From Gnetum montanum (lineage: Eukaryota; Streptophyta; Gnetopsida; Gnetales; Gnetaceae), in contig MNCI01027040.1 of assembly GCA_015680685.1 (NCBI GenBank), positions 66,031 to 130,030 of the forward strand: a stretch of DNA of 64,000 nt, read 5' to 3'. Positions 1-11,686 of this stretch are shown piece by piece (the first letter of the stretch is position 1; each line of letters opens with the position of its first letter). A model generated the notes under the pieces. It saw only the letters and a program-made list of their open reading frames with translations, ran no database searches and had not been told where the DNA came from. A program made the position numbers and the translations under genes.

Positions 1-2431
1 TCGTGGCCTATGCAAATCGCGTCTCATCAACTATGTCTGACAATGCACAATCATTGGCATTTTGGTGAGTATTAATTTCTCATTTGAATTAATTATTTAT
101 TTATTATTAACCTTGAAGAAAATATATGTATAAGATGTGCATGAATCATAAATGATAGATTGCATGTTTATTATCTTTTATTGATTTCTTGGAATTGATT
201 TAAGTAACATTACATTTATTTATTCCAAAACTTTTGAGCAATTGCTTATCATAGCTTGATGTAGTAGCTTTCTAAAATTCTATCGATGGACTTGAGTCTA
301 ACTTTCATTAGTGTAAAGAATGAGGGTTTTAATACTATCATATGTTGTGTTATGTTAAGGGTATATATATGAGTCTCCTTCCTTTTGGTATGACTGGAAT
401 TGTATGGGAGAATGCTATAGTTACATACACTTCCACTCTAAACTATTTCAACCAAGTGAAATTCTTTCTTTTAACTCAAAGACCAATTTAGCTATTATGC
501 AATCCAATTTTTTTTTTTAACTTTTAGAGTGCACTAGATATTTTTTATAATCTTGAGAGGCATGGCTGGCCCCATCATAATAGTAATTAGTTGACAGTCA
601 TATATGTAACTAAGCTTCCTAGCTTTTTTAACCATTCATCATGGACCTAAATTTCTTACAGGTTTTATAAATATGGCTTTAGTATTTGGGTATTTCTTTA
701 TATTGATGCCTTAAGTTTTGTTGGTCTAGTAGAATTTGTGATAATGATATGTTGTCTTGTACTAGCATGTAACCTATATAATGTTCAAAATTTTTAATGG
801 ATGGGTAGGCTATTATTGTAAACTAATTGAAGTCTCATTTGTTGATGGAAGACTATAATTTTATGGGTATTACTATAACTATTCCTTTATTTAGTATTGT
901 ATCCTTTGCATGCTAGCAATAATTCTTTTATGTCTTTTATAGTTCAAGTGCATAATGTATTTTTTTGTTTCCAAGAAAATATTTGGAAATATATGGTGGG
1001 AAAATTCCATTGTTACAAAAATTGGGTTAGAAATTCCTAGCAACAACTATGGATAGAAGACATAAAAAGTAGAATCCATCAAGTTAGTCTTATGGGCACA
1101 AGACTTGAAAAACCAAAGCCTAAAAACCTAAAACACCTAATGCAAAATCCATGCCTAAAGTAACAACAATGGACCATTAGATGGGGTAATGAAGTTTAGT
1201 GCAAGAGCACTATAGCATCTCTTGCATGTGGACTATGTCCAAAATATTCTGGTTTTTGTACTAACTTTTTGAGTATTTTTGCTCACTGGAATGACTAAGA
1301 TTTTGACATTGTTGCATTTCATGTTTGACAATCAAAAATTCTCCAAAACCAACATTACAAGGCACATTTTCAGCTCCCAAAGGCCTCCAAAGATCATTCT
1401 AAGTCACAACCTAGTATATGAGCATCAATTCTATGGCCTTGGCAACTTCTTTTTTTTTTCTTTTTTGAGGTGATGGGGTTAAAAATTCAAAGTGTTTAAT
1501 TTCTTTGGGATTGGAGGGTGTTGAAAATCCTAACTTTGAATAAGGTGATGCTAATGCCAACATTAGTGTCATTGTCACTTGCCTTAGAAATTTGCATCAC
1601 CATGGAAAAACATGAAAATATTTTTAAGTATGAGGAGCTAATGTTAATAGTCAGTGTTAGTGTTTGTGTCACTTGCACAAATTTCCTTCTTAGAATCTCC
1701 TATGTGCTCCATGACCACCCCAGCTTCATGAGTTCAGTCTAGCATCTAAGTCCTTAGTTGCCTCTAAGGTGATGCTATTGTTAGCATTAGCTCTAGTGTC
1801 ACTTGAATAGTCTTCATGTTACCTACACTAGAGTTATGTTTTTCTAGCTATGACATCACTTACTAGACAATTTACCAAAATGGCCTTGTTTTGACTTTGA
1901 ATCATTTCTAGATGATGTTCATAGATTCTTTATTCATAACTACACCTACCAAAGGTTACACCTACACTCCACCTATGCCACAAGAGCATTTCCTGCTTCC
2001 CAGTCTTGCATTGCCCATAAAGAGCTTCGCTTGAGGCTAAAATGAGGCAATGACCAATGACAAAAGGAAAGAGATGGAACATGCAAATAAGAAACTTGTA
2101 CAAAAAAAGAGGTCTCATTTCAAGGGACATCAAACCCAACTTCTCATGCCCTTTCTACTATACCAAGTGCTCTTTTATTAGATATTGTGCCTCCTATGCC
2201 AATCACCAAGGATGACATCCTTATGGTGAAGCTTTTTCCTCAAATCATAGTTATGATGAAATTGAAGGAAAGAAAACTCTCTCTCTTTGATCTCATCTCA
2301 ACTTTCAAGGAGCACTATTTGGCATTGGAGGAGCTCTTCAAATCCATCACATTATCAACAAAATTCAACATCATGCCCATGTCATGTCATCTCATCAATG
2401 TTCAACATCCCAGTGTATGAGGTTCATTTAT
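1..2431. other. No supportable gene
   Basis: AT-rich sequence without a recognisable domain. From about 1540 to 1830 a degenerate motif (GCTAATG...TTAGTGTCA..GTCACTTG) recurs three times. An open stretch at 2130-2420 on the plus strand is not similar to anything I know. It could be the variable tail of another transposon gene, but I cannot support that. Confidence 0.4.
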
Positions 2432-2612
2432 CATCATCATCATCATTATCATCCTAGCCTTGTCCCAACAAAATGAGGTTAGGTACATGAGTTCTTTTTC
2501 ACCATTCATCTCTATGAAGAGCTAGGTCTTTGTTTATTTGTAGTTTCTTCAAATCATCTTCAATCAGTTTTTCTCATGTTTTCTTTGGTCTTTCTTTTGG
2601 TGGTGTTGCAAC
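2432..2612 (-). mobile_element. RTE-type LINE, 3' end fragment
   Basis: The segment starts with a (CAT)n tract at 2432-2453, which on the minus strand is the short tandem tail typical of RTE LINEs. Next comes the conserved 3' region of plant RTE elements read in reverse (the GGTTAGGTACATGA...CCATTCATCTCTATGAAG type of text). No reverse transcriptase is attached, so this is a 5'-truncated copy. The other RTE copy in the window, at 40985-43120, ends in a similar ATC-rich tail and GGTCAGCTA text. Confidence 0.55.
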
Positions 2613-4265
2613 TAAAAACCTCAATTACTAGAATGGAAAAGAAACCAAGGATCCCAAATGCAACGAATTCCTCAAACCCTAAATCCCTAGGGCCTTTACA
2701 ATAAAAATTGGATTTAGGGTGCCTTGGCTAGTTTAGCAAATCAACCAGGGACTTGGGACATGTAAAACATGGAAATATAAATAGATCTAGATAATGCATG
2801 GATAATAAATTTAATTCTATTAAACACAAAACTCAAAAATTAAACTTTATTATTAAAATAATAAAGAATAAATTAGAGAAATGTGTATAAAAAATGGTGC
2901 TTGGAGGAGAAAAAAGGGGGTTCACTTATGCAAGAGTTCAAAGCCCATTGAAGTCGGTGTGATGAGCTCCATGATCCAGATGCCAAGCCACTCTTGATGC
3001 TATAGAACCTTCCTTGGCTACTATAACCTTGGATATACTAATTTGGGTCAGTTTTGGAGGGTGAGAAAGGTCAAACATTTGGATGCCAAGTTGCTCCATG
3101 CTAGGTTTGGAATCCCAGAAGTGCAGTTTTAACACCAAAATTCATCAAATCTTAAGGCCTCAATGCTTCCACATTGGGTTCAAGAGATTGAAAGTATGGG
3201 AACTTGCAAGAGCTCTTGAGTTCTTGAATATGACCCAAGTGTGGAGTTGTGTGTAATGTTTTTGCTTAAAATTGCTAAATTGCCAAAGTGTTTGTGTGCC
3301 AAAATTGCTAAACGTTATCCAAAAATCCAGAACCCTTCAATGGTGTTTGAGGCTGGCTTTTATAAGATCTTTGGACCATGAATGGGGCTACAAATTAGCT
3401 ATGATTAGGCTACAAAATGGCTAGAAATTTGATGTAATTTTGCTACAAATTGGATGCCAATTTTAGGTGAAATGGGTGCCCAAATTTGGATGGGTTACTA
3501 AACATAATAAGTGCCTCCTCCCATGGCCATTCCATTTACTAAAAATAGTAACTGAGGCACCCCTTCCATGCTGGAGATGAATCTTCCATGCTAGGCTCTC
3601 CATCATTCTTGTTGAAGTGCTAGTTAATGTTGAAGTGCATAACTTGATGAATTTTGCTTCTTGTGGCTTCCATGTTGGGGGTTTGAATTTTCCATGCTAG
3701 GGGAAGAAGGGAAAACATTTCAAGATGGGGGAAAAGTTTCTATGCTAGTGGGGTGGGGCGGACTTTCTAAGTTAGGGGGAAAGTTTTCAAGCTAGGGGAA
3801 GACTTTCCAGGCTAGGGGAAAAATTTTCAAGCTGGGGGAAAACTTTCTATTTTGAGGGGAAAGTTTCCAAAATGTGTGTTTGGTCTCCACATTAAAGGGG
3901 GAAAAGTTTTCAAACCCCTCATCCTTTGATGCTACGGGTAGGTGAGATTTGCCCCCTTGCATGTGTTTTTAGCGTAGAAAAATCTCTACCCCCATAAAAC
4001 CCATCAAATTTTCTTTTTTAGCATTCCAAAAGGTATTTTTGATCTCCCCAAGTCCAAATATAGCCACTAGATAACACTTTGTCACTTGGGTAATGAGGCT
4101 TTGCCCACTTATGAGGCATTTTTCAGCCCCAAAAGTATAAAGTATGTGAAATTTCCCATTGTGGGTTACAATTTTCACATTTACAATGAAATTCCACCTT
4201 AGGTTCCATGGGGTGAAAGATACATGGTGAAAATTTGTTATAACATGAAAAATTTTGTGGTGTTT
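2605..4265 (-). mobile_element. Probable 3' LTR of the outer Tat element
   Basis: On the minus strand the block starts at 4265 with TGAAACACCACAAAATTTT, close to the inner element's LTR start (TGAAACACCCCAAAATTT). It lies directly downstream of the outer element's integrase remnant. A possible opposite end is at 2605 (TGTTG on plus, CAACA on minus), giving about 1.66 kb, similar to the inner LTRs. The far end is a guess and no partner LTR was found. The polypurine tract expected just above 4265 is weak. Confidence 0.4.
3770..3880. repeat. 20-bp tandem repeat (GCTAGGGGAAAACTTTCCA)
   Basis: GCTAGGGGAA recurs at 3791, 3811 and as GCTGGGGGAA at 3831, exactly 20 bp apart, with weaker copies on both sides. 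Each unit is partly self-complementary (GGGGAAA with TTTCC). It lies inside the putative LTR. Confidence 0.7.
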
Positions 4266-4389
4266 CAATGATCTCTGTTTGTTGGTGTCTAGAGGATTAA
4301 CCCAAGAGGCATTAACAAAGAATAAAAACACCATTGCATATTATAAAATTATAATGCATACAAGCGACATGAGAATTAGGCTATCTAGG

Positions 4390-4490
4390 TTACTAATGTT
4401 GCTAGTTTAAGGACATGGTGGGCCATGGTACCAATTCAAGACCTTAGCAGGTTGTCTCACTAATTTAAGGTCATAGTAGAGCATTGAAAG
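4390..4490 (-). repeat. TTAAACTAGC-type repeat downstream of outer integrase
   Basis: On the minus strand the text contains CCTTAAACTAGC, ACCTTAAATTAG and related units. The same core forms the arrays of the inner element at 20.8 kb and 24.6-24.95 kb. It lies just past the outer integrase remnant, the same relative place as the 24.6-kb array of the inner element. Confidence 0.55.
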
Positions 4491-4749
4491 TAGGCTTTCT
4501 TGTTGATGATCTATTGGCTACATGTAGTATGGCTTCAAATAGGAATGATTGACTAGATTGGCCAGCCCATTCCCATCCATGTTGGGTATTAGGCTCTAGT
4601 GACAAGAAATGGCCCTTCCCAGTTGGCTAGGAATTTTTTTGCATGCTCATGGATGGCCTTGAAAATGAGGTTCCCCTTCTTGATCTTGCACATGAATAGG
4701 TTATGGTAATGTTGTTACTTCTACCTCTCTTGATAATGCTCGATGTGAG

Positions 4750-5490
4750 CAAGCACTTGCATATGCTGCTCTTCCACCGAATCTAGCATTACAATCTGCA
4801 ACTCCTTGCTCTACTCGTCCTTGATGAAGTTGGTCAAGGCTACTCAAAGCGATGGTACCTACAATTCCAAAGGTAAAATAGCTTCAAAACCATAAACAAG
4901 GCTTTAAGACATCATGCTGATTACCATGCGATAGGTTGTTCAATATACCCATAGTGCATGGATAAGTTACTCATGCGACTTATGCTTATTGTTGTTGAGC
5001 ATATTCTTGAGGCATTGTTGCTTGCTTCTACTTGTCCATTGGCTTGGGGATAGTAAGGTGACAAGAAATAATGCTTAATGCCTAGGTTGTGACCAAAATC
5101 CTTGGTTTCTTGGTTATTGAATTGAGGTCCATTGTCTGTAACTATGGTCATGGGTATGTCAAAATGAGCTACAATGTTATCTAGCAAACTTGTTTAGATG
5201 TGATCTTCCTTAGGGAAATAGCATCAACCCACTTGGTAAAGTATTCAGTTGTGGTGATGATGAAGCTATGCCATATGATACATTTAGGTGTTATGGGTCT
5301 AATGATATCTAATCCCCATCATTGAAATGACCATGTTATCTGGGTTGTATGCAACTTAGTTGGTGATAAATGTATCATGTTGCTATATCATTGGCATGTG
5401 TTGCATCACTTAACCTTTTGCAAGTAGTCATTTTCCATATGGAACCAATAGTAGCCTAACCATTTAAGCTTAGCAGCCATGGCTCTAGGT
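4750..5490 (-). pseudogene. Outer Tat element: integrase remnant
   Basis: Integrase inserts retrotransposon cDNA into the host genome. Minus-strand translation gives a zinc-binding region near 5400-5480 (GYYW.H.E.DYL then CNTC) and the catalytic core at 4921-5187, including IVTDNGPQFN and YYPQANGQVEASN. The second Asp and the Glu of the DDE triad are still present. Stops and frameshifts break the frame on both sides, so it cannot make a working enzyme. Together with the RT and RNase H remnants at higher coordinates, this gives the gypsy order RT-RH-IN on the minus strand. Confidence 0.85.
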
Positions 5491-5799
5491 CCTATGTGTC
5501 CATCACAAACACCTTCATGAACCTCCTCTAGGACTATTTTGGCTCTAATTTTTCCTAAGCACTTTAGGATTATGTCATTATAGGATTATCAAAATAATGT
5601 GTTATCACCCATGTTGACATATTGCTTCAACCACTTGTGTATGGCATCTTTCTAAGAAGTAGTCAGGCCCTATGAGGATTCATCATGCATAAGGTAAAAT
5701 TTGATATCATCATACCACTCCTTTAAAGAATTAGTATGAACGATGGCCATAAAGGCATCCTCAATGTTTTATGTAATGGGAGTAGCCCAGTTCATAGTT

Positions 5800-6300
5800 A
5801 AGGTGGGAAACTTGCTAAATACATCTATTGTCACACTAAGGGCTAATGTTGCAATTGCGTTAGCTATGGCATTTTCATTTCAAGGTACATGTTGGATATG
5901 AACATCTATGAATTGTTGTAGTAATTTCTTTCCTAGGTCACAGTAAGGTTGTAAGTGCTTAGCTTTTCATGTAGAGGTTTTGGTTACTTTTTTAACAATG
6001 AGTTATGAATCACCTTTGATGGCTAGGCATCTAATTCCTAGGTGATGAGCTACCATCATCCCTCTGATCAAACCCTCATATTCTACTATGTTGTTGATAC
6101 ATGGGAGCTTGAAATGATAGGCAAAGGATTGGATTTCACTTGATGGGAATGTTATCATGGGAGTAAGACTAGCCCCATGAGTAGTTGAAGCTTTGTCAAA
6201 GTTCATTACTACCTCATAACCCTCGAGCACTTGGCTAATTGTGTTAATGTGTTCATCAGGGAACCCAAGGTCTATGATTGCTTGGTCATCAACTAATGAA
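5800..6300 (-). pseudogene. Outer Tat element: second (aRNH) RNase H remnant
   Basis: Minus-strand text at 6003-6230 reads NFDKAS...F.LPC.NNIVEYEGLIRG...LAIKGDS. It matches the additional RNase H domain, placed after the normal RNase H, that marks the plant Tat lineage. The usual DGA reads DKA, so the first catalytic site is altered. The inner element has the same domain at 22.83-23.26 kb with LVEYEGLLRG and ICSDSQLV. Confidence 0.75.
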
Positions 6301-6369
6301 ATTTTGAGTTGTACGACTATAGCTAAACCTTTTGTTGAGGGTTGAGAGACATAGTGGAGGTCAAACTCT

Positions 6370-7650
6370 ATGATTATGGCTTTCCATCAAGCTATACAAC
6401 TACTTTTGTAGATGTTGGTTGTTATGGATTTGAGTATGTTGTCCTTGCAAATTATGTTGACTTACCTTCTAAAGAGGTACTATCATCATTTCTTCAAAGA
6501 GAAGACTAGTGCTAGACAATGCTTCTCCACTTTAGTGTATTAAGTCTTGTGGGCTACTAATGCATGGCTAAGGTAGTATCCAGGTATTTCTACTTCATCA
6601 TCACGTTTTTTATAGAGTAAAGAGGCAATGCATGTATCAAAAATGCTAAGAAAAATGTAAAATAGTTTACTCTCTTGTAGAGGATAGACTGTAGGTAGCT
6701 ATATTAGTTCTTGCTTAAGGTTTTCAAAGACTTCTTGGCATTGATCCATCCACTCATAGTAAACTCCTTTTTTAAGTATGTGATGCATGGGATATAACTT
6801 ATCCATAATCCTAGCAATAAACCTACAAATAAACTATAGTCTAACATGTAATCCCCAAAGCTCTTTAAGGTTGATGGGTGCTACCAATTTGGATGTGGCC
6901 TTAACCTTATTAGGATTTACACACATCCCTACCTTAGAGACTACAAAGCTAAGCATCTTACCAGTCTTGATACTAAAGATATACTTCTTAGGATTGAGCC
7001 TAAGCTCATATTTGAGGCATCATTTAAGCAATAGATCTAGGTCATTGGCATGGTTGTTGGCTATTTTAGGCTTCACAACTATGTCATCTACATAATCATT
7101 AAGTAAACCTAACATGTAATCACTAAAGATATAGGTCATGGCTCTTTCGTATGTTGCTCCAACATTCTTACGGTGAAAGGGCATCATCGTATAACAATAG
7201 GTACCCCATGGGATCATAAAGGGTGTACTAAGTTGGTGCTCTGGGTTGATCCTAATTTAGTTATATCTCAAGAATCCATCCATAATGGACAATAAGGCAT
7301 GTCTTGATATAGTACCAATAAGTTGATCAAAATTAGGGAAAGGAAATTTATCCTTGATGGTGGCTTTATTTAGGTCTAAAAAATTAATGCAAATACAAAT
7401 AATTCCATTTTTCTTAAGAACTACCACTATGTTGGATACCCATTTTTCATAATTGATGGTCCTAATTTAACTTGCTTGGTAGAGCTTTGAGATTTCATCA
7501 TGAACTACCAAGGCCAAATCAAGTCTAATCTTATGCACATTTTGTTTAACTAGTCTAATCCTAGGATCTAGTATGATGTTGTGTTGGACTAGACATGGAT
7601 CTAGGCTTGGCATATCTTCATATGACCAGGAAAATGCCTTAATTTTATTT
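6370..7650 (-). pseudogene. Outer Tat element: RT and first RNase H remnant
   Basis: The segment at 7020-7217 encodes PWGTYCYTMMPFHRKN...TYIFSDY...YVDDIVVK, the reverse-transcriptase palm with the YVDD catalytic box. At 6380-6600 a second block in other frames reads SHALVAHKT.YTKVEKHCLALVFSLKK, the RNase H1 region that follows RT in gypsy elements. The text up to 7640 still shows the N-terminal RT region. Many frameshifts and stops are present. No gag or protease was found for this element. Confidence 0.85.
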
Positions 7651-8189
7651 TGTAAGACTTTAGTGATGTCTTGGGCACATTGAGGCTCTAGTGTGGAACT
7701 TAATTTAAGGGTTTTATCCTCACCACTATGTGTTGTGATAGAAACCTCAACTAAAGGATCTTCAGTTATGTCTCTTGTTTCAAAGTCAAGGGCTTTGGCT
7801 AGTTTCTAGGCCATTCTAGAGATTTCTCTATTGAGGCTATGTGATCTACAAGACTCTCAGGCTCAAAATCTAGGCAATCATAGTCGATACACTATGTAAT
7901 ATCACCTTGAGGTCCATGTAGACACAAAAGGCATATTGATGTTCTCCCAGATACTCATACTTTGATCCTACATATCAACCAAAAGCATATTAAGTGGCAC
8001 CTAGGTAAAAGTAAGTAAATAATGTTAATATTCCATCAAACGTATGCAAATCTAATGTAGTCAAGGACATCCAAGGTGATTAATGAGATGCAGTCAATTC
8101 AAAAAAGTACAATAGAGGGGAATAAAGGTTACATAAAGGTCCACTAAGGGGAAATATAAAGAGTGATGGCACAAATGATCAATAAAGGT

Positions 8190-8270
8190 TACAATTTTGC
8201 TAGTTTAACACCTTAGTAGGCCATCATGCCAATTTAAGGTGTTAGCGAGCCATGGTAATATGGTGTTAAA
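8190..8270 (-). repeat. TTAAACTAGC-type repeat upstream of outer RT
   Basis: On the minus strand GTGTTAAACTAGC and CACCTTAAATTGGC occur about 35 bp apart. This is the core of the arrays in the inner element and lies upstream of RT, matching the position of the 20.8-kb array there. Confidence 0.5.
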
Positions 8271-8559
8271 TGGTGGTTAGGGAAGGTCAAACCCCACTAT
8301 TTGATATCATTTAAAGGCTGAAAAAAGGTAAATATAGCTATAATAAGATAAACAAAGAACATATAGACCTGTATAGAGGCCATACAAGGTCAACCATGTC
8401 CATAAGGCAACATAAGTCGAAAAGACAAGTCCAAACATTACATAACAAGTCAAAAATCAAGTAAAATAGGTCATATATGATAAAAGTTGGTTAATATAGG
8501 TAAAAATGGTTAATGTTTGCCATTTTTAGGCCTTAGTAGGCCATGTTTTGAGACTACAG

Positions 8560-9607
8560 GGCTATTATGTGAGTTTAGGGATCAATCTGGGCTATTTCTA
8601 GGTTGTTTAAACACAAAATCAAGTGCTTTAAGACTTTCACACTAGGCTTTCTATGGAAACAAGAACCCTTAGTGTCAAGACCAAGGAAAATACATTTTGT
8701 GATGTTCAAAGGTAATGCAGGATCATATCCATGAAAATTAGGCTCCCTAGAGGTTTATAAAGGCCAAAAAGAAGGTTTTGAAGCCTTCCCCCCTTGTTTC
8801 CACATTGGCCAACATGGAAAAGAAGGGGGTTAGCATGGGAAACAAAAATCCAAGAAAAAATGAGGTCAAACATGGTCAAAAAAGTTGTTGGAGCTTAGAT
8901 CTAGAACTTGTGCATCTCCCAACTTCACTAGAAGGCAATTAAAGGCCATTTTGAGTGTCAATAGATGTTGAAATGACTTCCCCCCTTCTTTTTGGACATA
9001 GTATCATCAACATGGAAAAATAGGGGGACACTTATTTGATGAATTTATAGTAATCTTGGAGCATTCTTACCAAGTTTTTAGGCCCCTAGGATTGCAAACT
9101 TTGATTCTATAAGTTTCTGGTTGGTTTGGGCATGTTTGAAGACCTTTTAAAGGTACTTAATGTCTTCCTCCCTATTTCCATGCTAGGGGGGTTACTCTAT
9201 CATTAAAGAATGGAGGGAATGAATTTTGAAGGTTGGGACAAACTAAGACAAGAAAAATCTTTAGGCTAAGAGGTCCTAGGCTTCTTCAACAAAGATCTTT
9301 GATTTCTGGGAGTGTCATCTTACCTTCAAAAGTGGAAAAGAAACTTCACCCCCCTTTGTTTCCATGTTTGGAAGGTGATTCTAGTGTGGAAGAAGTAGGA
9401 ATCCTAGATCTACACTAGTTTGGATCACAATTGACCATGCATGTTACCTCCCAAGATTGTCAAGGTCAAGGGCTATGGATCCACGTCAAATTTTGATAGT
9501 TTTGGGCATTCCTTAGTGGTTTTCTAGTTTTCTCATTTCTTCCACATTGGGGATAGAAAGTTTGGCATGGAAAAAAAAGGGGGAGTGGATTTTTGACCAA
9601 TTTTGAC
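8560..9607. repeat. Hairpin-unit tandem array, left part
   Basis: Diverged units each contain a pyrimidine arm (CCCCCTTNTTTCCACATTGG type) followed after some 15-30 bp by a purine arm (AGCATGGAAAANAAGGGGG type), so each can fold as an imperfect hairpin. Clear arms are at 8785-8845, 8980-9030, 9165-9230, 9345-9400 and 9535-9590. The array is cut at 9607 by the inner Tat element and resumes at 27550. Confidence 0.7.
9603..9607 (+). repeat. Target-site duplication TTGAC (left)
   Basis: TTGAC directly precedes the TG of the 5' LTR. The same five bases follow the CA of the 3' LTR at 27550-27554. Confidence 0.9.
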
Positions 9608-9752
9608 TGAAGCACCCCAAAATTCGAAGGCATGCCTGCTTCACCGATCCTTTACAATTCGTGCAGCATTACGGTAGTTCTTCAGGAGATGGATGCTCTA
9701 ATTTTTAGACTATCCGCTTTAGCAAGTTTTCTAACTCAAGGAGTCTTGCAAC

Positions 9753-10265
9753 GCTACGCTACGTCATGTAGCGTAGCAATCTTCAGAAGACGATTGCAGA
9801 AGCACAATGCTACACTATGCTATGCTATGCAGCATAGCACAAAGTAGCAAAAGCTGGACAATCATCCCCATCGCTTGACTTCAAGTCCTTCGACAATGTC
9901 TCCTTCCGTCAGAAAGAAGCGAACTTGGAAAAAATCAAGCCATGTTTACTGCTATGCTACACTAAGCTACATGGTGTAGTGAGGCGTAGCAATTCTGTGA
10001 AAATGACAGAAGGCATCTCAAAGGGTGGGATCAGAAAGATTGCAAGTTTTGTAGTGCAAAAGACAAAGTTTGCAGATTGGCGATGTTTTTGCGGCTAAGG
10101 ACAGCTGCTACGCTATGATACGCTACATAGCGTAGCATAGTATAGCAAATCTATGACGAGTAGTCATGACACTGCAAAGGTTCCCAACACATGCAGTAGG
10201 ACACAATGCAAATTTTGGCTTCAAACTGACAGTTACGCTACGCTACCATGCGTAGTGTAGCACAA
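9753..10265. promoter_or_regulatory. GCTACGCTA inverted-repeat cluster in 5' LTR U3
   Basis: At least four hairpins are visible. Stem 9753-9762 with 9768-9777 is a perfect 10 bp with a 5-nt loop. Stem 9818-9826 with 9831-9839 is a perfect 9 bp. Stem 10113-10125 with 10128-10140 is 13 bp with one mismatch. Stem 10238-10246 with 10252-10260 is 9 bp with one wobble. The cluster lies upstream of the TATA box. A role as repeated protein-binding or structural elements is inference. Confidence 0.6.
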
Positions 10266-10519
10266 CGTAACAAAATGCTACGCCACGGCAAACATGCTAC
10301 ACTACAAAGCATGACAAGGCGTGGCAAGCAATTATGCGACATCAATGTACCCCACCTAATTACACCATTGCTCTAACAACGTAATTACAACATGGTAGGT
10401 TTGTAATTATGATGTGGCAGGCTCGCCCAACGGTCATGTAGGCACGTGCAGCATAGACAAGTCAACATAGGCCCAAGGCACATGGCATCCAAATCGCATC
10501 TTTTGCGCACCCTTGGTCC

Positions 10520-10527
10520 TATAAATA
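10520..10527 (+). promoter_or_regulatory. LTR TATA box (TATAAATA)
   Basis: TATAAATACCCC lies about 0.7 kb before the LTR end. The matching site in the 3' LTR is at 26835-26840 (TATAAATG). It is the likely core promoter for the genomic RNA. Confidence 0.6.
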
Positions 10528-11285
10528 CCCCAATGAGTAATGCTTAAAGTCTCTCTGGATCATTTGGGCACTGGGAAACTCTAGCTTTTTTTTGGCTTCT
10601 GGCACTTTGGCTCTCTTGTCGCACTTTTTGTCCCAGTTTTCTAAGCAACCTAGTCGGCTAATGACTTTTTTGGATGACAAGCAAAAGTTAGCATTATAAT
10701 CTTGAACATTGTAGGCTTTCTGTTTAACATTGTAAACAGTTAGCACTTTCAGTTGGCATTCTGTTCTGCTTTTCTCTACCACCTTGGTAGTACTTTGCAT
10801 TGTTGACAATTGAGCCCACGTTCAAGCATGCATCCATCTCATTCTACACATCTCAATTACTCTCAAGACCTCTGCAGTTCATAGCGCTGTGCAACCAATT
10901 GTATCCATCTTGACAGAGCAAGGTTATAGATTCGAAGTGGTGCATTTTTCTAACTGCATTTTTACATTATCTCCTATTTACTATTGCGTTTTACATTGAT
11001 TTTTGTTTCTTTTGCATTTAAGCATTACTTTGCAATATCAGTTTCTTTTTCAAATAACATGTTGCAAAAGGTTATATAGACACTAACTAGGTCCCTGTCT
11101 AATCGACCAGACTGTTCAGGGTGCCCCATTTCCATCCCATCTAGCATGGCCCTCCTGTGGAAATGAGGTCGAGACTGCCAACGGTCGATGGCCCTTCGGC
11201 GTTTTTCCAGCCATCGAAGTTTTTAGCTACTACAGTTTCTCTTGTGCTAGAAGGAGGGCCTTTTGGTGCCCTTTCTACGTGTCAC

Positions 11286-11613
11286 GGTAGTCTTGTAATC
11301 CTTCTGCACCCTGATATGCATTAGTGTAAATTTGACACCTATCTGTGGTTGTTTACACGTCATGTGATGCAGATTGGTCACCTTGATGGTTCCTTGGAAG
11401 CCCTACAGGACATAAACCTTGCAGTTGCCAGTTGACTTGCCTATCCTACGGTAGTCTTGTGTGCATTTTGTACCCTATCACGCACTAGCATAAATGTGAC
11501 ACCCTTTTGTAGTTGTTTACACATCGTGTGGTATAGATCGGTCGTCTCGACAATTCCTCGGGAGCCCTGCAAGACATAAAGCCTCTTTTTGATTGCTTGC
11601 CAACTTCTTTACT
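11286..11613 (+). repeat. 164-bp tandem duplication in the leader
   Basis: GGTAGTCTTGT starts at 11286 and again at 11450. Both copies continue with diverged TTAGTGTAAAT..GACACC, GTTGTTTACACRTC and GGAAGCCCT/GGGAGCCCT blocks. The duplication lies between the LTR and gag. Confidence 0.75.
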
Positions 11614-11686
11614 CTTCTCATTCACAAAACTGCTTAGCTTTCCTGATTTCTTTGCTTTTTTCATGTTTGCAAAACTGTCCAGCTTG

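Larger units (their letters stand above)
9608..11234 (+). repeat. 5' LTR of inner Tat element
   Basis: This 1627-bp LTR starts TGAAGCACCCC and ends CTACTACA. It contains a TATA box at 10520-10527 and several GCTACGCTA-type inverted repeats between 9750 and 10320. Compared with the 3' LTR it has about 55 extra bases just before the TATA box. No convincing primer-binding site touches its 3' end; the nearest TGG-type start (TGGTGCC) is at 11264. Confidence 0.9.

Noticed and set aside
11264-11285. TGGTGCCCTTTCTACG as primer-binding site
   Set aside because: It lies 30 bp from the LTR end and I cannot match it to a tRNA 3' end with confidence.
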